A stretch of DNA of 64,000 nt from Pseudomonas sp. GL-B-19. Lineage in GTDB: Bacteria > Pseudomonadota > Gammaproteobacteria > Pseudomonadales > Pseudomonadaceae. The translations under genes were made by a program, and so were the position numbers. Below the pieces are notes generated by a model, which saw only the letters and a program-made list of their open reading frames with translations, was not told the DNA's origin and did no database searches. The stretch is taken from positions 1 to 64,000 of the forward strand of contig NZ_JAHBDK010000015.1 in the NCBI RefSeq assembly GCF_019956415.1. The letters are read 5' to 3'. This document shows positions 1-8,984 of this stretch, piece after piece. Position 1 is the first letter of the stretch. Each line of letters begins with the position of its first letter.

Positions 1-235
1 CGCGGCCCAGCTGGATATCTTGAAAGAACCCGGTTTTGAACAACGCACGAGTGGATTCCACCAGGCGACGATCATCCGCCTGTTCACCGACGTTCAACGG
101 CAAAGCACCAAAGACGCTACCCGCGGAGACCCGCTGGAGGCCATTGACGCGAATATCAGAGATAGTGAAGGACTCGGCGTGAACTTCGGCGATCATCAAT
201 ACGGTGAGAACCGCAGTTAGCAGCAGACGTTTCAT
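1..235 (-). CDS. bamA: Outer membrane protein assembly factor BamA, N-terminal part (cut by window edge)
   Basis: Only the first 78 codons are inside the window. The product begins with a typical Sec signal peptide (MKRLLLTAVLTVLMIAEVHA, cleavage expected after residue 20), followed by ESFTISDIRVNGLQRV, which is the start of the first POTRA domain. BamA is the Omp85 barrel that folds and inserts outer-membrane proteins; the POTRA domains sit in the periplasm. It lies directly downstream of rseP on the same strand, the usual order in gammaproteobacteria. The remaining POTRA repeats and the barrel lie beyond position 1. Confidence 0.93.
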   Translation of the reverse strand, partial: MKRLLLTAVLTVLMIAEVHAESFTISDIRVNGLQRVSAGSVFGALPLNVGEQADDRRLVESTRALFKTGFFQDIQLGR

Positions 236-270
236 GAAGTCCTTTCTTATTCCAACTGGCAATAAACAAA

Positions 271-289
271 CTGCCGCAAAATGCGGCAG
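271..289 (-). terminator. Hairpin between rseP and bamA
   Basis: A perfect 8-bp stem with a 3-nt loop (ctgccgca / tgcggcag). On the minus strand it is followed by TTTGTTTATTG, so it looks like a weak intrinsic terminator or attenuator in the 75-bp gap between the rseP stop and the bamA start. Confidence 0.55.
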
Positions 290-310
290 ATTCGCAATTC
301 AGCGAAGTTG

Positions 311-1663
311 TTACAGACGGCCCAAATCATTGACCAGAGCGAGCAACATCACCCCGACCACCAAACTGATACCGATCTGTATCCCCCAACCCTGCACCCG
401 ATCTGACAAGGGACGACCACGCGCCCACTCAATCAGATAAAACAACAGATGCCCCCCATCCAGTACAGGAATGGGCAACAAATTCAGAACCCCCAGGCTA
501 ATACTCAGATATGCAAGGAAATTCAGGAAGTCAGCAACGCCCGACTGGGCAGAAGCGCCCGCCACTTTAGCAATGGTTATCGGTCCACTCAAGTTTTTTA
601 CCGAGAGCTCGCCGAACAACATTTTCTTGAGTGAATCGAGGGTCAGTACGCTCATGGTCCAGGTGCGGCGTGCACCCTCTCCAATTGCCGCCACCGGGCC
701 GTAACTGACTTCGCGAATCATCTCTGGCGGCCAATCGACCGCTTTCACTCCGGCCCCCATATAACCGGTAGGCGCCTTGCTCTCGCCGCGAGCGGCCAAC
801 GTAACAGGGACGTCGATTTGAGCACCATCACGCTCAACGCGCAGCATGATTTTGGTATCCGGATGCATACGAACGGTGTCGACCACTTGCTGCCAGTCAT
901 CCAGCGCCTTGCCATCAAGAGCAAGCAACCGGTCACCGGTCTTCAGACCCGCGGCGTGCGCTGGCCCTTTCGGATCAATCTCGGCCAACACGGGAGGCAG
1001 CGCCGGACGCCAGGGACGAATACCCAACGAACGAATCGGATCCGGCTCATCAGCACTCTTGAGCCATTTATCCAGCGCCAGCTCGCGAGGAGAGTCCGTC
1101 GTGGAGCCCTGCTCACGCACCAATAATTGAAGTGAACCACTCTCACCAAGACGACGAATCAGCTGCAGATTCACCGCCGCCCAGCCGGAAGTTGGCTCGC
1201 CATCAATGGCAATGATTTCCTGACCAGCGCTCAAACCGGCCCTGGCGGCAATACTGCCGGACTCGACTGCGCCGATGACTGGCCGCACCTGCTCGCTGCC
1301 GAGCATCGCCAACACCCAGAAAAACACCATTGCCAAGAGGAAATTGGCGATCGGACCTGCAGCCACGATGGCGATACGCTGACGGACAGATTTGCGATTG
1401 AAGGAATGCTCGAGCTGATCGGCCGGCACTTCGCCTTCCCGCTCATCGAGCATCTTCACGTAGCCGCCCAATGGAATGGCAGCCACGACGAACTCAGTAC
1501 CTTTCTTGTCGTGCCAGCGTAGCAGCGGCATGCCGAAGCCTACGGAGAAACGCAGCACTTTGACCCCACAGCGACGTGCGACCCAGAAATGGCCGAATTC
1601 GTGGAAGGTAACCAGCACACCCAAAGCCACCAGGGTGCCGACAATCATATAGAGCGCGCTCAT
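311..1663 (-). CDS. rseP: Site-2 membrane zinc protease RseP
   Basis: The 450-residue product is the inner-membrane intramembrane metalloprotease that makes the second cut in the anti-sigma factor of the envelope stress response (RseA in E. coli, MucA in Pseudomonas, where the enzyme is also called MucP). The zinc motif HEFGHF starts at residue 21 (H21, E22, H25) in the first membrane segment. Two PDZ-like regions follow in the middle, for example around SGSIAARAGLSAGQE and DPKGPAHAAGLKTGD. The third metal ligand is in the LPIPVLDGGHL motif near the C terminus. Length matches the family. It sits between dxr and bamA, the standard arrangement. Confidence 0.96.
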   Translation of the reverse strand: MSALYMIVGTLVALGVLVTFHEFGHFWVARRCGVKVLRFSVGFGMPLLRWHDKKGTEFVVAAIPLGGYVKMLDEREGEVPADQLEHSFNRKSVRQRIAIVAAGPIANFLLAMVFFWVLAMLGSEQVRPVIGAVESGSIAARAGLSAGQEIIAIDGEPTSGWAAVNLQLIRRLGESGSLQLLVREQGSTTDSPRELALDKWLKSADEPDPIRSLGIRPWRPALPPVLAEIDPKGPAHAAGLKTGDRLLALDGKALDDWQQVVDTVRMHPDTKIMLRVERDGAQIDVPVTLAARGESKAPTGYMGAGVKAVDWPPEMIREVSYGPVAAIGEGARRTWTMSVLTLDSLKKMLFGELSVKNLSGPITIAKVAGASAQSGVADFLNFLAYLSISLGVLNLLPIPVLDGGHLLFYLIEWARGRPLSDRVQGWGIQIGISLVVGVMLLALVNDLGRL

Positions 1664-1716
1664 CTACTTTCTCCGCAATCCTATTCAGTGCCGCATGGGC
1701 CAACGTATTGCAGCAC

Positions 1717-2907
1717 TTATCGCCCGTGACGACTCAACCATTGCCCGGCCAGAACTCGCGCCTTCGCGTCGGCCGTGAACACCGCCTCGAGATCTTCCAC
1801 CACAACGACAGGCTCGAGGTTCAGCACTTCCTCGATAATACTCGCGATTTCCGGGTAGCGAACCCGCCCGTCGAGAAACGCCGCGACAGCCACTTCATTC
1901 GCAGCATTAAGCATCGCCGGTGCGCTGTTGCCAGCCTCCGCAGCCTGACGCGCAAGGCGCAGACAAGGGAAACGCTCTTCATCGGGGGCCTGGAAATCCA
2001 GACGCGCAATGGCAAACAGGTCCAGCGGCGCCACGCCCGAGTCGATACGCTCCGGCCAGGCCAGGGCGTTTGCGATCGGCGTGCGCATATCCGGATTGCC
2101 CAACTGGGCCAGCACCGAACCATCGATGTAGTCGACCAGAGAATGAATCACGCTCTGAGGGTGAATCACGACTTCGACTTGGGACGGCCTGGCGTCGAAC
2201 AGCCAGCAGGCCTCGATCAACTCGAGCCCCTTGTTCATCATGCTGGCGGAATCGACCGAAATTTTGCGCCCCATTGACCAGTTCGGGTGGGCACACGCCT
2301 GGTCAGGCGTAACATGCGCCAGTTCGGCCATTGGTGTCTGTCGGAACGGACCACCAGAGGCGGTAAGAAGAATCCGACGCACGCCGACCGCGCCAAGCCC
2401 ACGGGCGAAATCCTGTGGCATGCACTGGAAAATCGCGTTGTGCTCACTGTCGATCGGTAGCAGTACCGAACCGCTTTTGCGCACAGCCTGCATGAACAGC
2501 GCCCCGGACATCACCAGCGCTTCCTTGTTAGCCAGCAGTATTTTCTTGCCGGCCTCGACTGCCGCCAGGGTCGGACGCAAACCCGCCGCGCCAACGATCG
2601 CCGCCATGACTGCATCGACCTCAGGATCAGAAGCAACCTGACACAGTCCATCCTCCCCTACGAGCACACGAGTCGACAGGCCAGCCGCGCGCAAATCGTC
2701 CTGTAGGGTTCGGGCGGCGCTCGCTTGCGGCACAACAGCAAACCGTGGCGTATGACGCACGCACAAGGCCAACAACTCGCTCAGGCGAGTGAACCCGCTC
2801 AAGGCGAAAACCTGGTAACGCGTCGGATGACGAGCAATCACGTCGAGGGTGCTCAGACCAATCGAACCGGTCGCCCCCAAGACAGTAATCTGTTGTGGGC
2901 GGCTCAC
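1717..2907 (-). CDS. dxr: 1-deoxy-D-xylulose 5-phosphate reductoisomerase
   Basis: Dxr (IspC) converts 1-deoxyxylulose 5-phosphate to 2-C-methylerythritol 4-phosphate with NADPH, the committed step of the MEP isoprenoid pathway. The NADPH-binding fingerprint LGATGSIG lies at residues 10-17. Substrate and metal-site motifs include [24 protein letters not shown] and [20 protein letters not shown]. The start is a GTG whose bases overlap the cdsA stop (GTGA), giving 396 residues, the usual length. The frame stays open further upstream only because it runs opposite cdsA. The gap to rseP is 53 bp, so the cluster is probably cotranscribed. Confidence 0.95.
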   Translation of the reverse strand: MSRPQQITVLGATGSIGLSTLDVIARHPTRYQVFALSGFTRLSELLALCVRHTPRFAVVPQASAARTLQDDLRAAGLSTRVLVGEDGLCQVASDPEVDAVMAAIVGAAGLRPTLAAVEAGKKILLANKEALVMSGALFMQAVRKSGSVLLPIDSEHNAIFQCMPQDFARGLGAVGVRRILLTASGGPFRQTPMAELAHVTPDQACAHPNWSMGRKISVDSASMMNKGLELIEACWLFDARPSQVEVVIHPQSVIHSLVDYIDGSVLAQLGNPDMRTPIANALAWPERIDSGVAPLDLFAIARLDFQAPDEERFPCLRLARQAAEAGNSAPAMLNAANEVAVAAFLDGRVRYPEIASIIEEVLNLEPVVVVEDLEAVFTADAKARVLAGQWLSRHGR

Positions 2908-3710
2908 GATGCGGCCATCCACAACAGCACAGCGAATACTGGAATCGCAGCCGTCAGGCTGTCGATTCGATCCAGGACACCACCATGCCCCGGCAGCAGG
3001 TTGCTGCTGTCCTTGATGCCCGATTGACGCTTGAACATGCTCTCGGTGAGGTCGCCCACCACCGAGATGAAGACGATTACTGCCGCACCGATCAACCCCA
3101 TCAGCATCTGGGCGAAACTCCAGTCGCGCACTAAACCGACAATCGCCGTGATCAGCAGACTCAGCAGCAAACCGCCGTACACGCCTTCCCAGCTCTTGCC
3201 TGGGCTGACCTGCGGCGCCAGCTTGCGCTTGCCGAAGGCCCGGCCGGAAAAGTACGCACCGATATCGGCACCCCAGACCAACACCATCACCGCCATGATC
3301 AACCAGTTCCCCAAGGGCGCCTGCTTGATCTGGACCAAGCCTTGCCAGGCCGGCAACAGGATCAGTAAACCGATCACCAGTTTGCTGGCGGCGCTGGCCC
3401 AGTGCTCGCTGGAGCGCGGGTACGTCAGCACCAGATAAGTTGCCACACCCCACCAGAGCACTGAAGCGCCCAGCACCCAAGGCGCCAACCCCGGCAGGAT
3501 GTACATGACAAACAGCATCAACGCGACGACAACGGCATAGGCAACGCGAATCGGCTGAGCAGTGAAGCCGGCCAGCCGCGCCCATTCCCAAGCGCCGAGC
3601 GTCACTACAAACCCGATGAACAGCGCAAAGCTGGAACCTTCAAGCAGGAAAAACCCGCACAAAGCGATCGGCAGCAGGATCAGTGCGGTGATGATTCGTT
3701 GTTTAAGCAT
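2904..3710 (-). CDS. cdsA: Phosphatidate cytidylyltransferase
   Basis: This 268-residue polytopic inner-membrane enzyme makes CDP-diacylglycerol from phosphatidate and CTP, the branch-point precursor of all phospholipids. The CDS family signature is near the C terminus ([20 protein letters not shown] followed by VLDRID), and about seven to eight hydrophobic segments precede it. The ATG overlaps the last base of the uppS stop (TAATG), and its own stop overlaps the dxr start, so translation of uppS, cdsA and dxr is probably coupled. Confidence 0.96.
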   Translation of the reverse strand: MLKQRIITALILLPIALCGFFLLEGSSFALFIGFVVTLGAWEWARLAGFTAQPIRVAYAVVVALMLFVMYILPGLAPWVLGASVLWWGVATYLVLTYPRSSEHWASAASKLVIGLLILLPAWQGLVQIKQAPLGNWLIMAVMVLVWGADIGAYFSGRAFGKRKLAPQVSPGKSWEGVYGGLLLSLLITAIVGLVRDWSFAQMLMGLIGAAVIVFISVVGDLTESMFKRQSGIKDSSNLLPGHGGVLDRIDSLTAAIPVFAVLLWMAAS

Positions 3711-4465
3711 TAAACCCGGGCTCCATTCTCGACCTGCTCGCTCGTTTTACCGAAGCGGCGCTGGCGAGAAGCGAAATCGGCCAGCGCGTTTCGCATGGCG
3801 TCGTGTTTGAAGTCCGGCCAGAACAGGTCGGAGAAATACAACTCGGCGTAAGCCAGCTGCCACAGCAGGAAGTTGCTGATGCGGTGCTCACCACCTGTAC
3901 GGATGCACAAGTCCGGCAACGGCAGATCGCCGGTGGCCAGACAGGTTTGCAACAATTCAGGGGTGATGTCTTCCGGACGCAGATGCCCGGCCTGAACTTC
4001 CCGTGCCAGACGCTGAGCGGCCTGCGCGATGTCCCACTGACCACCGTAATTGGCGGCGATCTGCAATACAAAGCGGTTGGCACCGGCGGTCATCGCCTCA
4101 GCTTCACGCATGGCAGCCTGAAGCTCGGGATGAAAGCGCGAGCGATCACCGATGATCCGCAGACTGATGTTGTTGTCATTGAGGCGCTTGGCCTCGCGAC
4201 GCAATGCCTTGAAGAACAAATCCATCAAGGCACTGACTTCATCTGCGGGACGCTGCCAGTTCTCACTGGAGAAGGCAAACAGGGTCAACACTTCGACCTT
4301 GGCCTCAGCGCACACCTCGATCACCGCACGAACTGCATCCACGCCCGCTTTATGCCCGGCGACACCCGGCATAAAGCGCTTCTTCGCCCAGCGATTATTA
4401 CCATCCATGATGATCGCGACATGGCGCGGCACCGCGGACGGCACAGTCTGCTTGGTCTTTTCCAT
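3710..4465 (-). CDS. uppS: Undecaprenyl diphosphate synthase (cis-prenyltransferase)
   Basis: UppS condenses eight isopentenyl diphosphates onto farnesyl diphosphate to make the C55 lipid carrier for cell-wall and O-antigen synthesis. The catalytic motif IIMDGNNRWAKKR places the essential aspartate at residue 21. Other cis-prenyltransferase blocks are present: GHKAGVDAVR, LFAFSSENWQRP, and the C-terminal RTGGEHRISNFLLWQLAYAE with YFSDLFWPDF. Its 251 residues fit the family. It follows frr after a 13-bp gap and overlaps cdsA. Confidence 0.96.
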   Translation of the reverse strand: MEKTKQTVPSAVPRHVAIIMDGNNRWAKKRFMPGVAGHKAGVDAVRAVIEVCAEAKVEVLTLFAFSSENWQRPADEVSALMDLFFKALRREAKRLNDNNISLRIIGDRSRFHPELQAAMREAEAMTAGANRFVLQIAANYGGQWDIAQAAQRLAREVQAGHLRPEDITPELLQTCLATGDLPLPDLCIRTGGEHRISNFLLWQLAYAELYFSDLFWPDFKHDAMRNALADFASRQRRFGKTSEQVENGARV

Positions 4466-4478
4466 GAAAACGCGACCC

Positions 4479-5036
4479 TTATACGGCCATCAGGTCTTTT
4501 TCTTTCTGAGCCAGATTCGCGTCAATTTCTGCCACGAACTTTTTGGTCAAATCATCGATCTCGCCAGTGGCGCGACGTTCTTCGTCTTCACTGATTTCCT
4601 TTTCCTTGACCAGATCCTTGAGCTGGCTATTCGCATCACGACGGATGTTGCGCACCGCAACACGGGCGTCTTCAGCGACATCGCGAGCCTGCTTGGTGAA
4701 GCCCTTGCGGGTTTCCTCGGTCAGGGCCGGCATGGAGATCAGCAACAACTCACCCAGGTTGGTCGGGTTGAGGTTCAGACCAGCACTGCCGATGGCTTTG
4801 TCGACGGCACCCAGCATGTTGCGCTCAAAGGCGACGACTTGCAGGGTACGGGCGTCTTTGACGGTGATGTTCGCCACCTGCTTGATCGGAGTGTCGGAAC
4901 CGTAATACGGCACCATCACGCCTTCAAGAATGCTTGGGTGCGCCTGTCCGGTACGAATACGGCCGAAGTTGTGCATCAGCGATTCGACGGATTTCTGCAT
5001 ACGCTCTTTAGCGTCTTTCTTGATTTCATTGATCAT
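4479..5036 (-). CDS. frr: Ribosome recycling factor
   Basis: The 185-residue product, together with EF-G, splits the post-termination ribosome. It has the standard length and recognisable family blocks: [19 protein letters not shown] in the N-terminal half, then [22 protein letters not shown] sequence (here [12 protein letters not shown]) and the helical C-terminal arm. Its start overlaps the pyrH stop by 4 bp (ATGA type), so the two genes are translationally coupled, as in most proteobacteria. Confidence 0.96.
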   Translation of the reverse strand: MINEIKKDAKERMQKSVESLMHNFGRIRTGQAHPSILEGVMVPYYGSDTPIKQVANITVKDARTLQVVAFERNMLGAVDKAIGSAGLNLNPTNLGELLLISMPALTEETRKGFTKQARDVAEDARVAVRNIRRDANSQLKDLVKEKEISEDEERRATGEIDDLTKKFVAEIDANLAQKEKDLMAV

Positions 5037-5776
5037 TGTTGGCCTTCCTCGATCAGGGTCCCTTCAGCGCCGCCATGCACGATATTCAGCAGGGCGCCGG
5101 GCTTGTTCATGTTAAAGACGCGCAGCGGCATCTTGTGGTCGCGGCACAGGCAAATGGCCGTCAGATCCATCACGCCCAGCTTGCGATCCAGCACTTCATC
5201 GTAAGTCAGATGATCGAACTTCTCGGCATGCGGGTCTTTGAACGGGTCAGCGGTGTAGACGCCATCGACCTTGGTCGCCTTGAGCACGACATCGGCATCG
5301 ATTTCGATTGCACGCAAGCAGGCCGCCGAATCCGTGGTGAAGAACGGATTACCTGTACCGGCTGCGAAAATCACGACTTCCTTGGCGTTCAGGTGGCGCA
5401 TGGCTTTGCGACGATCATAGTGATCGGTCACGCCCACCATGGAAATCGCCGACATCACGATGGCCGAGATATTGGCACGTTCCAGCGCATCACGCATGGC
5501 CAGCGCGTTCATCACAGTGGCCAGCATGCCCATGTGGTCGCCAGTCACCCGATCCATGCCGGCCGCGCTCAGCGCCGCACCGCGGAACAGGTTGCCACCA
5601 CCGATCACCAGACCGACCTGAACACCGATACCGACCAGTTGGCCGACTTCCAGCGCCATGCGATCCAGAACTTTCGGATCGATCCCGAACTCTTCCGAGC
5701 CCATCAGGGCCTCGCCGCTAAGCTTGAGTAGAATGCGTTTATAGCGAGCCTGATAACCACTGCCCTGCTGAGCCAT
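5033..5776 (-). CDS. pyrH: Uridylate kinase (UMP kinase)
   Basis: PyrH phosphorylates UMP to UDP and belongs to the amino-acid-kinase fold family. Diagnostic blocks are [14 protein letters not shown] at the N terminus, [11 protein letters not shown] for phosphate binding, [19 protein letters not shown], and [20 protein letters not shown] sequence (here [16 protein letters not shown]). At 247 residues it matches other pseudomonad PyrH proteins. It is transcribed away from tsf across a 211-bp gap that contains the tsf terminator and presumably the pyrH promoter. Confidence 0.96.
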   Translation of the reverse strand: MAQQGSGYQARYKRILLKLSGEALMGSEEFGIDPKVLDRMALEVGQLVGIGVQVGLVIGGGNLFRGAALSAAGMDRVTGDHMGMLATVMNALAMRDALERANISAIVMSAISMVGVTDHYDRRKAMRHLNAKEVVIFAAGTGNPFFTTDSAACLRAIEIDADVVLKATKVDGVYTADPFKDPHAEKFDHLTYDEVLDRKLGVMDLTAICLCRDHKMPLRVFNMNKPGALLNIVHGGAEGTLIEEGQQ

Positions 5777-5930
5777 TGCGAATCTCTCCTGCGGCGTATT
5801 TTAAAAATTCTTTGCGAGCTGTTTACAGCTGCGCTCACTCTAGCTTGGCGCTGCTTCAACGCCATCGGAACATGGCTTTGTAAGCCAGTTCCAAAGGGAA
5901 ACCAATTAAAAAATTGGCAGCCCATCTGAA

Positions 5931-5962
5931 AAGAGGCTGCGCGCGTAAGCGGGCAGCCTCTT
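5931..5962 (-). terminator. Intrinsic terminator downstream of tsf
   Basis: A 10-bp stem (aagaggctgc / gcagcctctt) with a 12-nt loop, followed on the minus strand by TTTTC. It sits 25 bp past the tsf stop. A second small palindrome (ccaatt aaaa aattgg, 5902-5917) lies just beyond it. Confidence 0.75.
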
Positions 5963-5987
5963 CAGGGCGACAGTTTAAAAAACCGTC

Positions 5988-6851
5988 TTACGACTTGGCA
6001 GCAGCCAGCTGGGCAGCAACTTCTTCAGCGAAGTTGTCTACTGGCTTCTCGATGCCTTCGCCTACTTTGAAGTAGGTGAAAGAAACGATTTCAGCACCGG
6101 CTTTCTTGGCCAGTTCGCCAACCTTGATTTCAGGGTTCTTGACGAACGCCTGCTCAACCAGGCTCGCTTCGGCCAGGAACTTGCTGATACGGCCTTTGAC
6201 CATATTTTCAACAATGTTTTCTGGCTTGCCTTTGATTTTTTCTTCGTTCAGCTGCAGGAACACAGCTTTTTCACGCTCGATCGCTTCGGCAGAAACTTCC
6301 GAAGGCAGCAGGAACTCTGGGTTGCTGGCCGCTACGTGCATAGCGATGTCTTTGGCCAGTTCAACGTTGCCGCCTTTCAGGACAACTGCAACACCGATCT
6401 TGTTGCCGTGCAGGTAACCACCAACAACATCACCCTCAACGCGTACCAGGCGACGGATGTTGACGTTCTCGCCAACCTTGCCAACCAGTACCAGGCGATC
6501 AGCCTCTTGAGCGGCGATCAGCGGAGCGACGTCAGTCAGTTTGTCGGCGAACGCTTTTTCAACGCTAGCAGCAACAAATGCCTTGAAGTCGTCCTGCAGG
6601 GCCAGGAAGTCAGTCTGCGAGTTTACTTCCAGCAGAACAGCAGATTTGCCGTCTTCTTTCAGAGCGATAGCGCCTTCAGCAGCCACGTTGCCTGCTTTCT
6701 TGGCAGCCTTGATTGCGCCGGAAGCACGCATATCATCAATGGCTTTTTCGATGTCGCCGTCAGCCTTTTCCAGGGCTTTCTTGCAATCCATCATGCCTTC
6801 GCCGGTACGCTCACGCAGTTCTTTAACCAACGCTGCAGTAATTGCTGCCAT
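5988..6851 (-). CDS. tsf: Translation elongation factor Ts
   Basis: EF-Ts is the nucleotide exchange factor for EF-Tu. The N-terminal signature ITAALVKELRERTGEGMMDC is intact, and a second family block, LLEVNSQTDFLALQDDF, follows near residue 80. The chosen ATG is preceded by AGAGGA at proper spacing and gives 287 residues; an upstream in-frame start at 6884 would add 11 residues that do not belong to the family. It follows rpsB after 190 bp that include an attenuator-like hairpin. Confidence 0.97.
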   Translation of the reverse strand: MAAITAALVKELRERTGEGMMDCKKALEKADGDIEKAIDDMRASGAIKAAKKAGNVAAEGAIALKEDGKSAVLLEVNSQTDFLALQDDFKAFVAASVEKAFADKLTDVAPLIAAQEADRLVLVGKVGENVNIRRLVRVEGDVVGGYLHGNKIGVAVVLKGGNVELAKDIAMHVAASNPEFLLPSEVSAEAIEREKAVFLQLNEEKIKGKPENIVENMVKGRISKFLAEASLVEQAFVKNPEIKVGELAKKAGAEIVSFTYFKVGEGIEKPVDNFAEEVAAQLAAAKS

Positions 6852-6989
6852 TTTCAAAATCCTCTTGGATAGGTTTTCAACCATTCCACCCGATCGAACG
6901 GGCGATCAATTCTTCCCGAACCACCGTTGTAAGCCGCTGCACGTTACAGCTCTGCAAGTGCGGGGCCGACAAACGGTTTTCGAGGTGGC

Positions 6990-7015
6990 AAAAAGGGGGC
7001 CAAGCCCCCTTTTTG
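6990..7015 (-). terminator. Hairpin between rpsB and tsf
   Basis: An A-run, a G/C-rich stem (aaaaagggggc / gccccctttt) and a T-run form a strong symmetrical intrinsic hairpin 28 bp past the rpsB stop. It can act on either strand. An attenuator between rpsB and tsf would lower tsf relative to rpsB, as is known for this operon in other bacteria; that role is inferred here. Confidence 0.75.
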
Positions 7016-7042
7016 CTTACTGAGTCAACGCCAAGGCGTCAG

Positions 7043-7780
7043 TTACTCAGCTGCTGCTACCGGAGCTTCTTCAACGAACTGCTCGGTGCCGCCAGCAACG
7101 TGGTTGCGACCGCGGATTACAGCGTCAGCCATCGAACCCATGTACAGTTGGATAGCGCGGATTGCGTCATCGTTGCCTGGGATGATGTAGTCAACGCCTT
7201 CCGGGCTGCTGTTGGTATCGACTACGCCGATAACCGGGATGCCCAGCTTGTTGGCTTCGGTGATCGCGATGCGCTCGTGATCAACGTCGATAACGAACAG
7301 AGCGTCTGGCAGACCGCCCATGTCCTTGATACCACCCAGGGAACGGTCCAGCTTTTCCAGGTCGCGAGTGCGCATCAGCGCCTCTTTCTTGGTCAGCTTG
7401 GCGAACGTACCGTCTTCGGCTTGCACTTCAAGGTCACGCAGACGCTTGATGGAAGCACGGATGGTTTTGAAGTTGGTCAGCATGCCGCCCAACCAGCGGT
7501 GGTCGACGTACGGCGAACCGCAACGTGCTGCTTCTTCAGCAACGATCTTGCCAGCGGAACGCTTGGTGCCGACGAACAGAATCTTGTTTTTGCCCTGGGC
7601 CAGACGCTCTACGAAAGTCAGAGCTTCGTTGAACATTGGCAGGGTTTTTTCAAGGTTGATGATGTGGATCTTGTTACGCGCGCCGAAAATGTATTTACCC
7701 ATTTTCGGGTTCCAGTAACGGGTTTGGTGACCGAAGTGCACACCGGCCTTCAGCATATCGCGCATGTTGACTTGGGACAT
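7043..7780 (-). CDS. rpsB: 30S ribosomal protein S2
   Basis: The 245-residue product begins [20 protein letters not shown] and contains the S2 signatures [20 protein letters not shown] and [21 protein letters not shown]2 joins the small subunit late in assembly and is needed to bring in S1. The ATG is preceded by AAGGAA on the minus strand. The gene heads the rpsB-tsf operon and is divergent from map. Confidence 0.98.
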   Translation of the reverse strand: MSQVNMRDMLKAGVHFGHQTRYWNPKMGKYIFGARNKIHIINLEKTLPMFNEALTFVERLAQGKNKILFVGTKRSAGKIVAEEAARCGSPYVDHRWLGGMLTNFKTIRASIKRLRDLEVQAEDGTFAKLTKKEALMRTRDLEKLDRSLGGIKDMGGLPDALFVIDVDHERIAITEANKLGIPVIGVVDTNSSPEGVDYIIPGNDDAIRAIQLYMGSMADAVIRGRNHVAGGTEQFVEEAPVAAAE

Positions 7781-7889
7781 GATAGTTCCTTAATAAGTCG
7801 GGTTTGGCCTCCACGTATCCCAATGACCAACCAGCAGCATCAGCTGAAGGCACCCAGGTCATCGTGTCGACACGTGTGTGGATTTAAGC

Positions 7890-7911
7890 CTTTCGGGGTA
7901 TCCCCGGAAAG
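7890..7911 (-). promoter_or_regulatory. Hairpin at the 5' end of the rpsB leader
   Basis: A stem of ctttcgggg with ccccggaaag (one bulged base, 3-nt loop). With the -10 box at 7920-7925, transcription on the minus strand would start at about 7913, so this hairpin would be the very first structure in the mRNA. S2-dependent feedback on an rpsB leader is known in gammaproteobacteria; whether this hairpin takes part is inferred. Confidence 0.45.
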
Positions 7912-7919
7912 CGGCGCAT

Positions 7920-7928
7920 TTTATACCA
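7920..7928 (-). promoter_or_regulatory. Extended -10 promoter for rpsB-tsf
   Basis: On the minus strand the sequence reads TGGTATAAA, an extended -10 (TGn plus TATAAA). The region 17 bp upstream (TTCCGT) is a poor -35 match, which fits an extended -10 promoter. Confidence 0.5.
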
Positions 7929-8152
7929 CAAGGCTGCAAAAAACGGAACCGGGATTCTCAAAACCTGACACACGTCTTTAATCGCCCCTTGGAATCGCTC
8001 AAGAATGCGCCAATCTATAGAGAGATGCGACGCACAGAGGCTCAGATTTGCGCTGATCGTCTGATAGAATCAGGTTTTTCAGGGCCGCGAAGATCAATCG
8101 CACACCGCCCATTTCGTTTTCACAAGCGCCGTCGAGCGCAAAGAGAGCCTGT

Positions 8153-8935
8153 ATGACCGTCACCCTCAAAACCCCAGAGGACATCGCAAAAATGCGCATC
8201 GCCGGCAAACTGGCCGCCGATGTGCTGGAAATGATTGCCGAACATGTCAAACCGGGCGTCACCACCGATGAACTGAATCAGATCTGCCACGACTACATCG
8301 TCAACGAGCAGAAAGCCATTCCTGCCCCGCTCAACTACAAGGGTTACCCGAAGTCGATCTGCACCTCGATCAACCACGTGGTCTGCCACGGTATTCCGAA
8401 CGAGAAGCCGTTGAAGGATGGCGACACGCTGAACATCGACGTCACCGTCATCAAGGACGGCTACCACGGTGACACCAGCCGCATGTTCCACGTCGGCACC
8501 GTGCCGGTCTGGGCCGAGCGCCTGTCGCAAGTGACCCAGGAATGCATGTACAAAGCGATTGAAATCGTCAAACCCGGCTGCCGCCTCGGCGACATCGGCG
8601 AAATCATCCAGAAGCACGCGGAAAAGAACGGCTTCTCGGTGGTTCGCGAGTTCTGCGGTCACGGCATCGGCAAGGTGTTCCACGAAGAGCCGCAGATCCT
8701 GCATTACGGCCGCGCCGGCACTGGCATGGAACTGAAAGCGGGCATGACCTTCACCATCGAGCCGATGATCAACCAGGGCAAGGCCGACACCAAGGTGCTG
8801 GGCGATGGCTGGACCGCGATCACCAAGGACCGCAAGCTGTCGGCCCAGTGGGAGCACACCCTGCTGGTCACCGAAACCGGTTACGAGATCTTCACCTTGC
8901 GTAGCGATGACACCATCGCCCGCGTTTCGGCTTGA
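8153..8935 (+). CDS. map: Type I methionine aminopeptidase
   Basis: MAP removes the initiator methionine from nascent proteins using a dinuclear metal centre. The pita-bread fold blocks are all present: [39 protein letters not shown] with the two metal-binding aspartates, [17 protein letters not shown] with the histidine ligand, FTIEPMIN and the C-terminal [16 protein letters not shown] with the last glutamate. The 260-residue length fits. The start is preceded by AGAGAG. It lies upstream of glnD with a 49-bp gap. Confidence 0.97.
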   Translation: MTVTLKTPEDIAKMRIAGKLAADVLEMIAEHVKPGVTTDELNQICHDYIVNEQKAIPAPLNYKGYPKSICTSINHVVCHGIPNEKPLKDGDTLNIDVTVIKDGYHGDTSRMFHVGTVPVWAERLSQVTQECMYKAIEIVKPGCRLGDIGEIIQKHAEKNGFSVVREFCGHGIGKVFHEEPQILHYGRAGTGMELKAGMTFTIEPMINQGKADTKVLGDGWTAITKDRKLSAQWEHTLLVTETGYEIFTLRSDDTIARVSA

Positions 8936-8984
8936 TCCGACCCGTGCAGCTCTCAGCCTTATAGATAGACAGGAAAGCCAATCG

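Larger units (their letters stand above)
7781..8152. other. Divergent intergenic region, rpsB leader and map promoter
   Basis: This 372-bp gap separates divergent rpsB and map and holds no credible gene. On the rpsB side it contains an extended -10 box, a hairpin at the expected transcript 5' end, and a perfect palindrome cgtgtcgacacg at 7863-7874. The rpsB untranslated leader would be about 130 nt. On the map side there is an extended -10-like TGATAGAAT (8062-8070) with no good -35. Confidence 0.6.
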
